Assembly: GCA_946630405.1 (NCBI GenBank)
Contig: CAMOYW010000112.1
Span: forward strand, 1 to 5,084
Direction of reading: 5' to 3'
Length of the DNA: 5,084 nt
Source: an uncultured Clostridia bacterium
GTDB lineage: Bacteria; Bacillota; Clostridia; Lachnospirales; CAG-274
The position numbers and the translations under genes are program-made. This document shows positions 1 through 5,084 of the stretch, in pieces; within the stretch, counting starts at the first letter, position 1, and each line of letters opens with the position of its first letter. The notes under the pieces were generated by a model. It did not search any database. It was not told where the DNA came from and saw only the letters and a list, made by a program, of their open reading frames with translations.

Positions 1-36
1 ACAAATTATATAATAATATTCTAAATGTAAAGATTT

Positions 37-384
37 CTACGATGAATTAGTATCAAGTGAAAGCTCTCTGTTCAGTTCATTCAACCTCTTTTCCATAGAT
101 TTAAGTTCTTCCATTTTCGGAAACGGCTTTTCCACTTCCTCTTTTGCGGTTTTTAGCTGATTTTTCGCCTCTTCAAGGCTTACCGTTATCTTTTCCGCCT
201 TGTTATCTATATCCTTCAGGGTGGCATCTATCTTCATAAGGTTCCTCACACCGTCGGAAACAAGTTCCATTCGGTGGCTTATTGCACCTTTCAGCACAAG
301 TTCATCCGCACCCTTCGTCTTGTTAAAGTCAACGGAAATGTCAAAGCCCTTATACGCACCGTTGCGAACGAAGGCGCCTTCATA
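37..384 (-). pseudogene. C-terminal remnant of a large SNF2-type helicase/DNA methylase from a Tn1549-like conjugative element
   Basis: An open frame of about 116 codons ends at a TAG (37-39) and is closed upstream by an in-frame TGA (385-387). It has no ATG and no convincing ribosome binding site; the only candidate start, a GTG at 297, lies inside what looks like conserved sequence. The translation contains YKGFDISVDF, LKGAISHRMEL, then a charged helical stretch with EEVEKPFPKMEELK and a tail LNELNRELSLD. From memory, this order (a GF-containing strand, LKGxxSHRxEL, a coiled-coil-like helix with the motif (K/E)VxKPFPxxEEL, a short LxELxxEL tail) matches the extreme C-terminus of the roughly 2000-residue or larger helicase/methylase proteins of Firmicutes conjugative elements. 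The upstream catalytic domains are absent from the window, since the next 18 bases run into the MATE gene. I read it as a decayed fragment left by an integrative element. Alternatively it could be a small unrelated helical protein starting at GTG 297 (86 residues). The family call rests on motif memory, not a search. Confidence 0.62.
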
Positions 385-401
385 TCATCAAATAGATAGT
401 C

Positions 402-1739
402 TTAACTTTCCCAATACCCGTATCTCTTTGAATACTTCACAAAAAATGCGACCGTGAGCAAAAGCGTGCAAAGCTCGGCGGCGGTTTTGGAGAGCCATAT
501 ACCGTCCGTACCCATTATTGCGGGCAGAAGGAACACGGCACCGACCTGGAACACAAGAGTTCTTGAAAAGCTCAGCGCCGCCGATATGATGCCGTTATTA
601 AGCGCGGTAAAAAATGCTGAGCCGAATATATTAAAGCCGATGAAAAGGTAGCTTATGCCGAAAAGCATTATCGAGCGAACGGTGATATCGTAAAGTTCCT
701 TGTTGTAGCCTACGAATATTTTGGCGATAAGCCCCGCCGACACCGTGGAAAGCAGGGTCAAAAAGACCGAGCTTAAGGCTATAAGCTTAAGGCTCATTAC
801 AAAAAGTTCGTGAAGTTCGTCTTTTTTCTGCGCCCCGTATTTAAAGCCTATTACGGGTATTACTCCCATGGTGTAGCCTATAAAAGCGGCAACGAACACG
901 AAGCTGACATACATTATCACACCGTATGCGGACACTCCGTATTCTCCTATCATTTTAAGAAGCTGTATGTTGTAAAGCATGCTCACAACGGAAATGGAAA
1001 TGTTTGTGGAAAATTCCGAAAGACCGTTGGTGCAAGCCCGTATCACGGCACCTATATTCTTTTCGGGTCGGCAAAGCCTGAGCCTGCTTTTATTCGGCAT
1101 ACAAAAATATACAAACGGCACGAATCCGCCCACACATTGGCTGACGGCAGTAGCGACAGCCGCACCCACAAGCCCGAAACGGAACACCGCAGTAAGAAGT
1201 ATGTCAAGCACTATATTTGAAAGCCCCGCAAATACGGTTATTTTAAGTCCCAAAAGCGGTTTTTCCGCCGTCGGTAAAAAGCTTTGAAAGGCATTTTGAA
1301 GCATAAAAGGAAGAAGTGCAACGGAAAGTATATCGCCGTAAACGATACAGTGCGGCAATAGCTCCTCCGTGGCACCAAGCAACAAAGCGACCCTCCTCAT
1401 GCTCAAAAGCCCTATCACCGTAAGAAGTACGCCTAAAATCACAAGAACATAAATAAGCAGGGAAAAGCACCTGTTTGCCCTCTTCTCATCTTTTGCCCCG
1501 AGCATTACCGCTATAAGGGCGCTTCCTCCCGTTCCTATCATATATCCTACGGCAGAAAGGAGCATAACAAAAGGCATTATCAAATTAAGAGCGGCAAATT
1601 CTGTCTCTCCCACATAGTTGGACACAAAAAAACCGTCCACCACACCGTAAACGGATGTAAATATCATCATTATGACGGAAGGCAGAGTGAAGCGCAGAAG
1701 CCGCTTATATGTAAATCTGTCTGAAAGTTTGATTCTCAT
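402..1739 (-). CDS. MATE-family multidrug/Na+ (or H+) antiporter
   Basis: Encodes a 445-residue polytopic membrane protein of the MATE family (MatE domains in the DinF/MepA-like bacterial branch), which exports cationic drugs or metabolites using a Na+ or H+ gradient. The length fits the usual 440-460 residues, and hydrophobic segments are spread along the chain as expected for about 12 helices. Visible landmarks are the first helix with YGVVDGFFVSNYVG (31-44), the glycine-rich GTGGSALIAVMLGAKDEKRAN (69-89) between helices 2 and 3, SNIVLDILL (174-182, the conserved N-x-x-L-D of the fifth helix), and a second-half TNISISVVSMLYN (245-257) typical of the duplicated fold. I chose ATG 1739 (MRIKLSDRFTYKRLL) because homologues start this way and because the upstream GTG at 1763 lies inside the terminator stem. 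No Shine-Dalgarno site precedes ATG 1739; the six-T tract of the terminator lies directly upstream. No terminator is seen after the stop, so transcripts may run into the element remnant. The substrate cannot be told from sequence. Confidence 0.9.
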   Translation of the reverse strand: MRIKLSDRFTYKRLLRFTLPSVIMMIFTSVYGVVDGFFVSNYVGETEFAALNLIMPFVMLLSAVGYMIGTGGSALIAVMLGAKDEKRANRCFSLLIYVLVILGVLLTVIGLLSMRRVALLLGATEELLPHCIVYGDILSVALLPFMLQNAFQSFLPTAEKPLLGLKITVFAGLSNIVLDILLTAVFRFGLVGAAVATAVSQCVGGFVPFVYFCMPNKSRLRLCRPEKNIGAVIRACTNGLSEFSTNISISVVSMLYNIQLLKMIGEYGVSAYGVIMYVSFVFVAAFIGYTMGVIPVIGFKYGAQKKDELHELFVMSLKLIALSSVFLTLLSTVSAGLIAKIFVGYNKELYDITVRSIMLFGISYLFIGFNIFGSAFFTALNNGIISAALSFSRTLVFQVGAVFLLPAIMGTDGIWLSKTAAELCTLLLTVAFFVKYSKRYGYWES

Positions 1740-1742
1740 AAT

Positions 1743-1770
1743 AAAAAACAGGGCTGTTTTCACAGCCCTT
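1743..1770 (-). terminator. Intrinsic terminator of ftsZ
   Basis: On the minus strand, 9 bases after the ftsZ stop codon, AGGGCTGT and ACAGCCCT form a perfect 8-bp stem (1762-1769 with 1750-1757) closed by a GAAA tetraloop (1758-1761). A G and six Ts (1743-1748) follow. This is a textbook Rho-independent terminator. The opposite strand has only three Ts after the stem, so it should act mainly leftward. The MATE start codon comes 3 bases after the T tract. Confidence 0.9.
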
Positions 1771-1778
1771 TATCATAA

Positions 1779-3122
1779 TTATTTTCTTCTGATGAATGAA
1801 GGTATGTTAAGCTCCAGTTTCTTTTCGGGCTCTTCTTCGGGAAGATCCTTTATGGGAGTGAATACCTGAGTTTTACCCGGTGCGAATGCGGGAGCATCGT
1901 CCTTTATTTTGGAAGGCGCGGGAATGTCCACATCGCTCTTTTCATCGTCAAAAAGATTGTTGTAATTGTTTATATCGTCGAGGGTATCCTGCCTCTTGGG
2001 AGTAGTCCTGCCCGCTCTTTTGGGAGCCGCAGACTGATAAGAGAAAGGATTTGCCTTAGGCTCTTCCTCTACCTCCTGCATAGCCTTGGGTGCCTCCTGT
2101 ACGGGTTTTGCGGAAGGTCTTGCAAAGCTTGCAGACGGCTTCTTGGGAGCCGCAGTTTCCTCTATACCCGTAGCTATAACGGTAACTATAACATCTCCGT
2201 CAAGATCGTCGTTTATGGCTGTACCGAATATGAACTCGGCATCGGGATCAAGCACATCTGCTATGATCTCGGCAGCAGCATTTGCCTCGAGAAGGTTGAG
2301 GTTTGAATCGCTTGTAAAGTTTACGAGCACGCTCTTTGCACCGTTTATAGAGGTCTCGAGCAAAGGTGAGGTGATAGCTTGCTTTGCCGCCTCCTCTACG
2401 GATGCGCTTCTACCTATGCCAAAGTGCGCAAGACCCTGATCTCTCATTATGGTGCACACATCCGCAAAGTCGAGGTTGATCTCGCCCGGCTTTGTTACAA
2501 GGTCTGCAATACCCGTTACACCTTGCTGAAGCACGTTGTCCGCAAGAATGTAAGCGGAACCCATGGTAGTGTTCTTATCGGCAGTTTCTATAAGCTTCTG
2601 GTTGGGAATAACTATCAGGGTATCCACAGCTCCTCTAAGCTCCTCAATTCCTGCCTCTGCGTAGCGCATACGCTTTCTTCCCTCGAAATCGAAAGGCTTT
2701 GTCACAACGGCAACGGTAAGTATGCCCTTATCCTTTGCCGCCTTTGCAACTATGGGAGCCGCACCTGTGCCTGTGCCGCCGCCCATACCGCTGGTGATGA
2801 ATACCATATCCACACCTTCGAGCATTTTTTCGATATCTTCTTTATTTTCCTCGGCAGCCGCCTTACCCACTTCGGGTCTTCCGCCTGCGCCAAGACCCTT
2901 TGTAAGGTTTACACCTATGGGAATACGCTTTGCCGCCTTTGAGCCGTTAAGTGCCGCCTGGTCGGTATTAACTGCCACAAACTCTATAAACTCTGCGTTG
3001 GAGCTGATCATTCTGTTCACGGCGTTACAGCCGCCGCCGCCAACGCCCATTACCATTATTTTAGCCACACCGTCATTGTAAACGGCGGGTGTATTATTAT
3101 CTTCATTAAGTATTTCTATCAC
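1779..3122 (-). CDS. ftsZ: Cell division GTPase FtsZ
   Basis: FtsZ is the bacterial tubulin homologue that polymerises with GTP into the cytoplasmic Z-ring and recruits the division machinery. The 447-residue product shows the whole family architecture. A short N-terminal extension (1-19) precedes the nucleotide-binding Rossmann domain with GGGGCNAVNRMI (28-39). The tubulin signature GMGGGTGTGAAP is at 112-123. The T7 catalytic loop NLDFADV (216-222) has the aspartates (218, 221) that complete the GTPase site of the neighbouring subunit. The C-terminal domain includes SPLLETSINGAKSVLVNFT (252-270), and about 120 residues of disordered Pro/Ala/Lys/Glu-rich linker end in the conserved tail LNIPSFIRRK (438-447), the docking peptide for FtsA, SepF or ZapD-like partners. 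The linker is longer than in many homologues. The start is GTG, fixed by GGAGGT 7 bases upstream. The gene is not flanked by ftsA or ftsQ but by a MATE gene and a divergent prs, with its own promoter and terminator, so it appears to be a single-gene unit. Confidence 0.98.
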   Translation of the reverse strand: MIEILNEDNNTPAVYNDGVAKIMVMGVGGGGCNAVNRMISSNAEFIEFVAVNTDQAALNGSKAAKRIPIGVNLTKGLGAGGRPEVGKAAAEENKEDIEKMLEGVDMVFITSGMGGGTGTGAAPIVAKAAKDKGILTVAVVTKPFDFEGRKRMRYAEAGIEELRGAVDTLIVIPNQKLIETADKNTTMGSAYILADNVLQQGVTGIADLVTKPGEINLDFADVCTIMRDQGLAHFGIGRSASVEEAAKQAITSPLLETSINGAKSVLVNFTSDSNLNLLEANAAAEIIADVLDPDAEFIFGTAINDDLDGDVIVTVIATGIEETAAPKKPSASFARPSAKPVQEAPKAMQEVEEEPKANPFSYQSAAPKRAGRTTPKRQDTLDDINNYNNLFDDEKSDVDIPAPSKIKDDAPAFAPGKTQVFTPIKDLPEEEPEKKLELNIPSFIRRK

Positions 3123-3129
3123 TGTCGTT

Positions 3130-3135
3130 ACCTCC
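3130..3135 (-). promoter_or_regulatory. ftsZ Shine-Dalgarno site
   Basis: The minus strand reads GGAGGT, separated by 7 bases from the GTG at 3120-3122. It decides the non-ATG start: the next in-frame methionine is residue 23, inside the first beta strand. Confidence 0.88.
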
Positions 3136-3154
3136 GTGAAATATATGTAACAAT

Positions 3155-3183
3155 ATTGTAATATTTTTTTACCGATTTTTCAA
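3155..3183 (-). promoter_or_regulatory. Sigma-A promoter for ftsZ
   Basis: The minus strand carries TTGAAA (3183-3178) and TACAAT (3160-3155) with exactly 17 bases between them, five of six matches to consensus at each hexamer. The spacer includes a run of seven As. Transcription would begin near 3148, giving a leader of about 26 bases that holds the GGAGGT site. A 10-bp palindrome overlaps the -10 element (3150-3159). Confidence 0.78.
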
Positions 3184-3288
3184 GAGAAAAATTAAAATTT
3201 CTGTAAATTTAAGCAATTTATACCAAAATACCCTCTATTTACATTAAAATAAGAGCGATTTGTTGTTATGTTTTGGTAATTTATACAT

Positions 3289-3317
3289 TTGACATTCATT
3301 GGATATGGGTTTATAAT
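3289..3317 (+). promoter_or_regulatory. Perfect-consensus sigma-A promoter for prs
   Basis: TTGACA (3289-3294) and TATAAT (3312-3317) are both exact consensus hexamers with an optimal 17-base spacer. Transcription should begin near 3324, leaving an untranslated leader of about 52 bases. Such a strong promoter suits a constitutive, highly expressed housekeeping enzyme. The same bases can be read as the start of an extended prs frame, but that is ruled out by the promoter and by the GGAGG at 3364. Confidence 0.88.
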
Positions 3318-3335
3318 AATCGTGTATGTTATTTC

Positions 3336-3357
3336 TGTCCGATGTAGGAGTCGGGCA
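3336..3357 (+). promoter_or_regulatory. Hairpin in the prs leader
   Basis: TGTCCGAT (3336-3343) can pair with GTCGGGCA (3350-3357), giving 8 pairs including two G-U pairs around a six-base loop GTAGGA. It lies between the predicted transcription start and the Shine-Dalgarno site and ends 6 bases before the GGAGG. No known riboswitch class is recognised. It has no U tract, so it is not a terminator; mRNA stabilisation or translational control is possible. Confidence 0.45.
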
Positions 3358-3363
3358 TCAAAC

Positions 3364-3368
3364 GGAGG
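3364..3368 (+). promoter_or_regulatory. prs Shine-Dalgarno site
   Basis: GGAGG sits 7 bases before ATG 3376. It fixes the prs start and excludes the longer frame that opens upstream inside the promoter. Confidence 0.9.
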
Positions 3369-3375
3369 ATTATAT

Positions 3376-4335
3376 ATGAATATCAGCGGTGACAGCATCA
3401 AGATCTTCGGCTGTAACGGCAACAAAGTGCTTGCAGAGCATATTGCCGACAGTCTCGGTATGGAACTCGGAAAGTCCGAGATAACCAAATTCAGCGACGG
3501 TGAGATCAGCGTAAGACTTAACGAGACGGTCAGAGGAGGCGATATTTTCATAGTTCAGCCCACAAGCTATCCCGTAAACGATAACTTAATGGAATTGCTT
3601 ATCACCATAGATGCGGTCAAGAGAGCTTCCGCAGGAAGAATAAACGCAGTCATCCCTTACTATGGCTACGCAAGACAGGACAGAAAAGCAAGAGCGAGAG
3701 ATCCCATCAGCGCAAAGCTTGTGGCAGACCTTATCACAAGCGCAGGTGCGGACAGAGTCATCACAATGGATCTTCACTGCGCACAGATACAGGGCTTTTT
3801 TGACATCCCCCTGGATCACCTTGTAGGTATGCCCCTTCTTGCAAATTACTACGAGCAGAAGTTCGGAATGGGTGCAGAAGATGTTGTTGCGGTTTCTCCC
3901 GACCTGGGTTCAGTTACCAGAACAAGAGCCTTTGCAGAATCCTTAAACATCCCCATTGCGATCGTAGACAAGAGAAGACCCAAACCCAACGTAAGCGAGA
4001 TAATGAACATCATAGGCGACTTCAAGGACAAAAAGGTCATCCTCTATGATGATATGATAGACACCGCAGGTACCATCACCAACGCCGCAAACGCCCTTAA
4101 AGAAAAGGGTGCTACCGAGGTATACGCTTGCTGTACACACGCAGTTCTCTCGGGTGCCGCTATCGAAAGAATAGAGTCAAGCGCCATCGAGGAGCTTCTC
4201 GTGCTTGATACCGTTCCCCTTTCAAAGGAGAAGCTTATACCCAAGATCAAGCAAAAAAGCGTTGCAAAGGTATTTGCAGATGCCATTTACAGAATACACA
4301 ACGGACTTCCCGTATCCAAGATATTTGAATATTGA
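3376..4335 (+). CDS. prs: Ribose-phosphate pyrophosphokinase (PRPP synthetase, class I)
   Basis: Makes 5-phosphoribosyl 1-diphosphate from ribose 5-phosphate and ATP in the cytoplasm, feeding purine, pyrimidine, NAD, histidine and tryptophan synthesis. The 319-residue length is typical of class I bacterial enzymes. Family landmarks appear in order: FSDGE (39-43); the ribose/ATP region QPTSYPVNDNLMELL (61-75); YYGYARQDRK (95-104), containing the flexible-loop basic residues; the metal-binding MDLHCAQIQGFFDIP (131-145, with His134); SPDLGSVTRTRAFA (174-187); the catalytic flexible-loop KRRPKPN (199-205); and the PRPP-binding signature DDMIDTAGT (225-233). All expected key residues are present, so the enzyme should be active, and the Mg2+/Pi-dependent, ADP-inhibited regulation of class I is expected from the family. 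The gene is divergent from ftsZ, with its own strong promoter. It is not next to glmU or spoVG, which accompany prs in many Firmicutes. No terminator is visible after the TGA. Confidence 0.98.
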   Translation: MNISGDSIKIFGCNGNKVLAEHIADSLGMELGKSEITKFSDGEISVRLNETVRGGDIFIVQPTSYPVNDNLMELLITIDAVKRASAGRINAVIPYYGYARQDRKARARDPISAKLVADLITSAGADRVITMDLHCAQIQGFFDIPLDHLVGMPLLANYYEQKFGMGAEDVVAVSPDLGSVTRTRAFAESLNIPIAIVDKRRPKPNVSEIMNIIGDFKDKKVILYDDMIDTAGTITNAANALKEKGATEVYACCTHAVLSGAAIERIESSAIEELLVLDTVPLSKEKLIPKIKQKSVAKVFADAIYRIHNGLPVSKIFEY

Positions 4336-4366
4336 TTAAGAATGTTTTAATTTTATATACAATTTA

Positions 4367-4395
4367 TTGAATTTTTGCATCCTTTTTGGTATAAT
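4367..4395 (+). promoter_or_regulatory. Sigma-A promoter for the stalk-domain protein gene
   Basis: TTGAAT (4367-4372; four of six matches to consensus) and a perfect TATAAT (4390-4395) are separated by 17 bases. The start point would fall near 4402, exactly at the foot of a small hairpin, leaving a leader of about 63 bases. The gap from the prs stop shows no intrinsic terminator, so the downstream gene may also receive read-through from prs. Confidence 0.75.
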
Positions 4396-4401
4396 CGCAT
4401 A

Positions 4402-4417
4402 AGAGTATGTTTACTCT
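4402..4417 (+). promoter_or_regulatory. Small hairpin at the predicted 5' end of the stalk-gene mRNA
   Basis: AGAGTA (4402-4407) and TACTCT (4412-4417) are a perfect 6-bp inverted repeat around TGTT. It begins where transcription from the promoter at 4367-4395 would start. A 5'-terminal stem-loop can protect mRNA from RNase J or RppH-type decay. An operator reading is also possible. The stem is short and AT-rich, so confidence is limited. Confidence 0.35.
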
Positions 4418-4450
4418 GCCATAAATACAAAAACAGAACATTTGCCTAAC

Positions 4451-4457
4451 AAGGAGG
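4451..4457 (+). promoter_or_regulatory. Shine-Dalgarno site of the stalk-domain protein gene
   Basis: AAGGAGG sits 7 bases before ATG 4465, an almost full match to the 16S rRNA tail. It supports the start that gives a complete signal peptide. Confidence 0.9.
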
Positions 4458-4464
4458 ATCTATT

Positions 4465-5084
4465 ATGAAAAAGCTGACATTGGGGCTGTCAGCGCTTGCC
4501 GCTTGTGCGGTAACGCTCACTATGAGCGCCGTAAGCGTTTTTGCCGAGGTAATACCGGTTTATCTTAACAATTCCGCCATTACCTTTGCCGCAAACGACG
4601 CACAGCCTCAGATCATCAACAACAGAACATATGTGCCTATCAGAGCCACCTGCGACGCTCTCGGCCTTACCATTGACTGGAATTCAAAGAGCGAGGTGCT
4701 CACCCTCAACAGAGCGGGCATAGTCATATCTCACAAGATGCGTTCAAAAATCGTGACTATAAATGGTGTGGAGCAGCCCTTTGACACTCCCTCCATCAAC
4801 AGGAACAACCGCATACTTATGCCCATAAGAATGCTTGCGGAATCCATCGGCTCGACCGTTGAGTGGGATAACGCCACAAGAAGCGTACACATTACTTCCG
4901 GAAGCACGGTAACACCCGTTAAGCCCTCCGGAAACACCGTTTCAAAAGACGTATCCGTAAAGAGCATGAATATAAGCGAAACAGCCATTGACAGCAACTC
5001 TACCGTCACACTTACGGCTGTCGCCAACGAAAATACCGCCAAGGTAAAATTTATCAACAAAAACACGGGCAACACCATTACGGA
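4465..5084 (+). CDS. Secreted stalk-domain (copper amine oxidase N-terminal-like) protein, 3' end outside the window
   Basis: The first 206 codons are visible and the frame is still open at the right edge. Residues 1-27 form a signal peptide: MKK, a hydrophobic core, and a V-F-A site before Glu28. About residues 32-144 match the copper amine oxidase N-terminal-like 'stalk' domain (Pfam Cu_amine_oxidN1 type), made of two similar halves. NNRTYVPIRATCDALGLTIDWN (in two parts, 52-60 and 61-73) is echoed by NNRILMPIRMLAESIG (114-129) and VEWDNATRSVHIT (132-144). Despite its name this domain carries no oxidase chemistry; in Clostridia it occurs on many exported and cell-wall-associated proteins. 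A Ser/Thr/Pro-rich linker (145-160) leads into a beta-rich segment (161-206), possibly an Ig-like fold, that the window cuts off. Strong promoter and ribosome signals suggest good expression. The specific function, possibly envelope or surface binding, cannot be determined without the rest of the protein. It is on the same strand as prs but likely a separate transcription unit. Confidence 0.87.
   Translation, partial: MKKLTLGLSALAACAVTLTMSAVSVFAEVIPVYLNNSAITFAANDAQPQIINNRTYVPIRATCDALGLTIDWNSKSEVLTLNRAGIVISHKMRSKIVTINGVEQPFDTPSINRNNRILMPIRMLAESIGSTVEWDNATRSVHITSGSTVTPVKPSGNTVSKDVSVKSMNISETAIDSNSTVTLTAVANENTAKVKFINKNTGNTIT

Noticed and set aside
770..794. 11-bp direct repeat AGCTTAAGGCT within the MATE gene
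   Set aside because: It lies in coding sequence for similar Ser/Leu/Lys/Ala-rich helix residues, with no sign of a mobile element or target duplication.
810..1287. Open frames on the plus strand opposite MATE (and others opposite ftsZ and prs)
   Set aside because: They are antisense to genes with clear family motifs, lack ribosome binding sites and have no recognisable protein features.
1740..1763. Longer MATE start at GTG 1763 (8 extra residues)
   Set aside because: The GTG is inside the terminator stem, the nearest AGGG is only 2 bases upstream of it, and family members begin near MRIKLSDRFTYK.
2021..2155. Repeated TGGGAGCCGCAG (2021-2032 and 2144-2155)
   Set aside because: Both copies encode AAPK in the low-complexity FtsZ linker, so this is protein-level repetition rather than a DNA element.
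3289..3375. 29-residue N-terminal extension of prs
   Set aside because: It would start inside the -35 hexamer of a perfect promoter, so it would not be transcribed; GGAGG before ATG 3376 gives the normal PRPP synthetase N-terminus.
4336..4366. Possible prs terminator
   Set aside because: The sequence is AT-rich, but I found no stem longer than 4 bp followed by a T tract.
4495..4506. Lipobox (LAAC, residues 11-14) in the stalk-domain protein
   Set aside because: The cysteine is only 14 residues in and is followed by 13 more mostly hydrophobic residues ending in V-F-A, which fits an ordinary signal peptidase I site better. Lipoprotein status cannot be fully excluded.

Overview
The window looks like chromosomal DNA of a low-to-mid GC Gram-positive bacterium of the class Clostridia, possibly a gut Ruminococcaceae/Oscillospirales-type organism. 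The evidence is the FtsZ sequence type, strong GGAGG-type ribosome binding sites, near-consensus sigma-A promoters, and a secreted 'stalk' (copper amine oxidase N-terminal-like) protein. The lineage is inferred from protein style only; no rRNA marker is present.

Layout. Positions 37-384 (minus) hold a C-terminal remnant of a very large helicase/methylase-type protein carried by Tn1549-like conjugative elements. Positions 402-1739 (minus) encode a 445-residue MATE-family efflux transporter. A clear intrinsic terminator (1743-1770) separates it from ftsZ (1779-3122, minus), which starts at GTG behind a good Shine-Dalgarno site and its own promoter. A 253-bp AT-rich divergent intergenic region (3123-3375) follows. 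It carries the ftsZ promoter leftward and a perfect-consensus prs promoter rightward. prs (ribose-phosphate pyrophosphokinase) occupies 3376-4335 (plus). After a 129-bp gap with another sigma-A promoter, a secreted stalk-domain protein starts at 4465 and runs off the right edge.

How the genes relate. ftsZ and prs are core functions (division ring; PRPP for nucleotide, histidine and tryptophan synthesis) transcribed back to back from separate promoters. The stalk-domain gene has its own promoter, though no terminator is visible after prs, so read-through is possible. The MATE gene lies just past the ftsZ terminator and has no obvious promoter or Shine-Dalgarno site, so its expression is the least explained point here. 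The mobile-element fragment next to it marks an old integration or rearrangement.

I see no CRISPR array, tRNA, rRNA, complete mobile element or convincing undescribed multi-gene system. The observations worth following are regulatory (terminator against a start codon, leader hairpins, divergent promoters) and evolutionary (the element remnant and its breakpoint).
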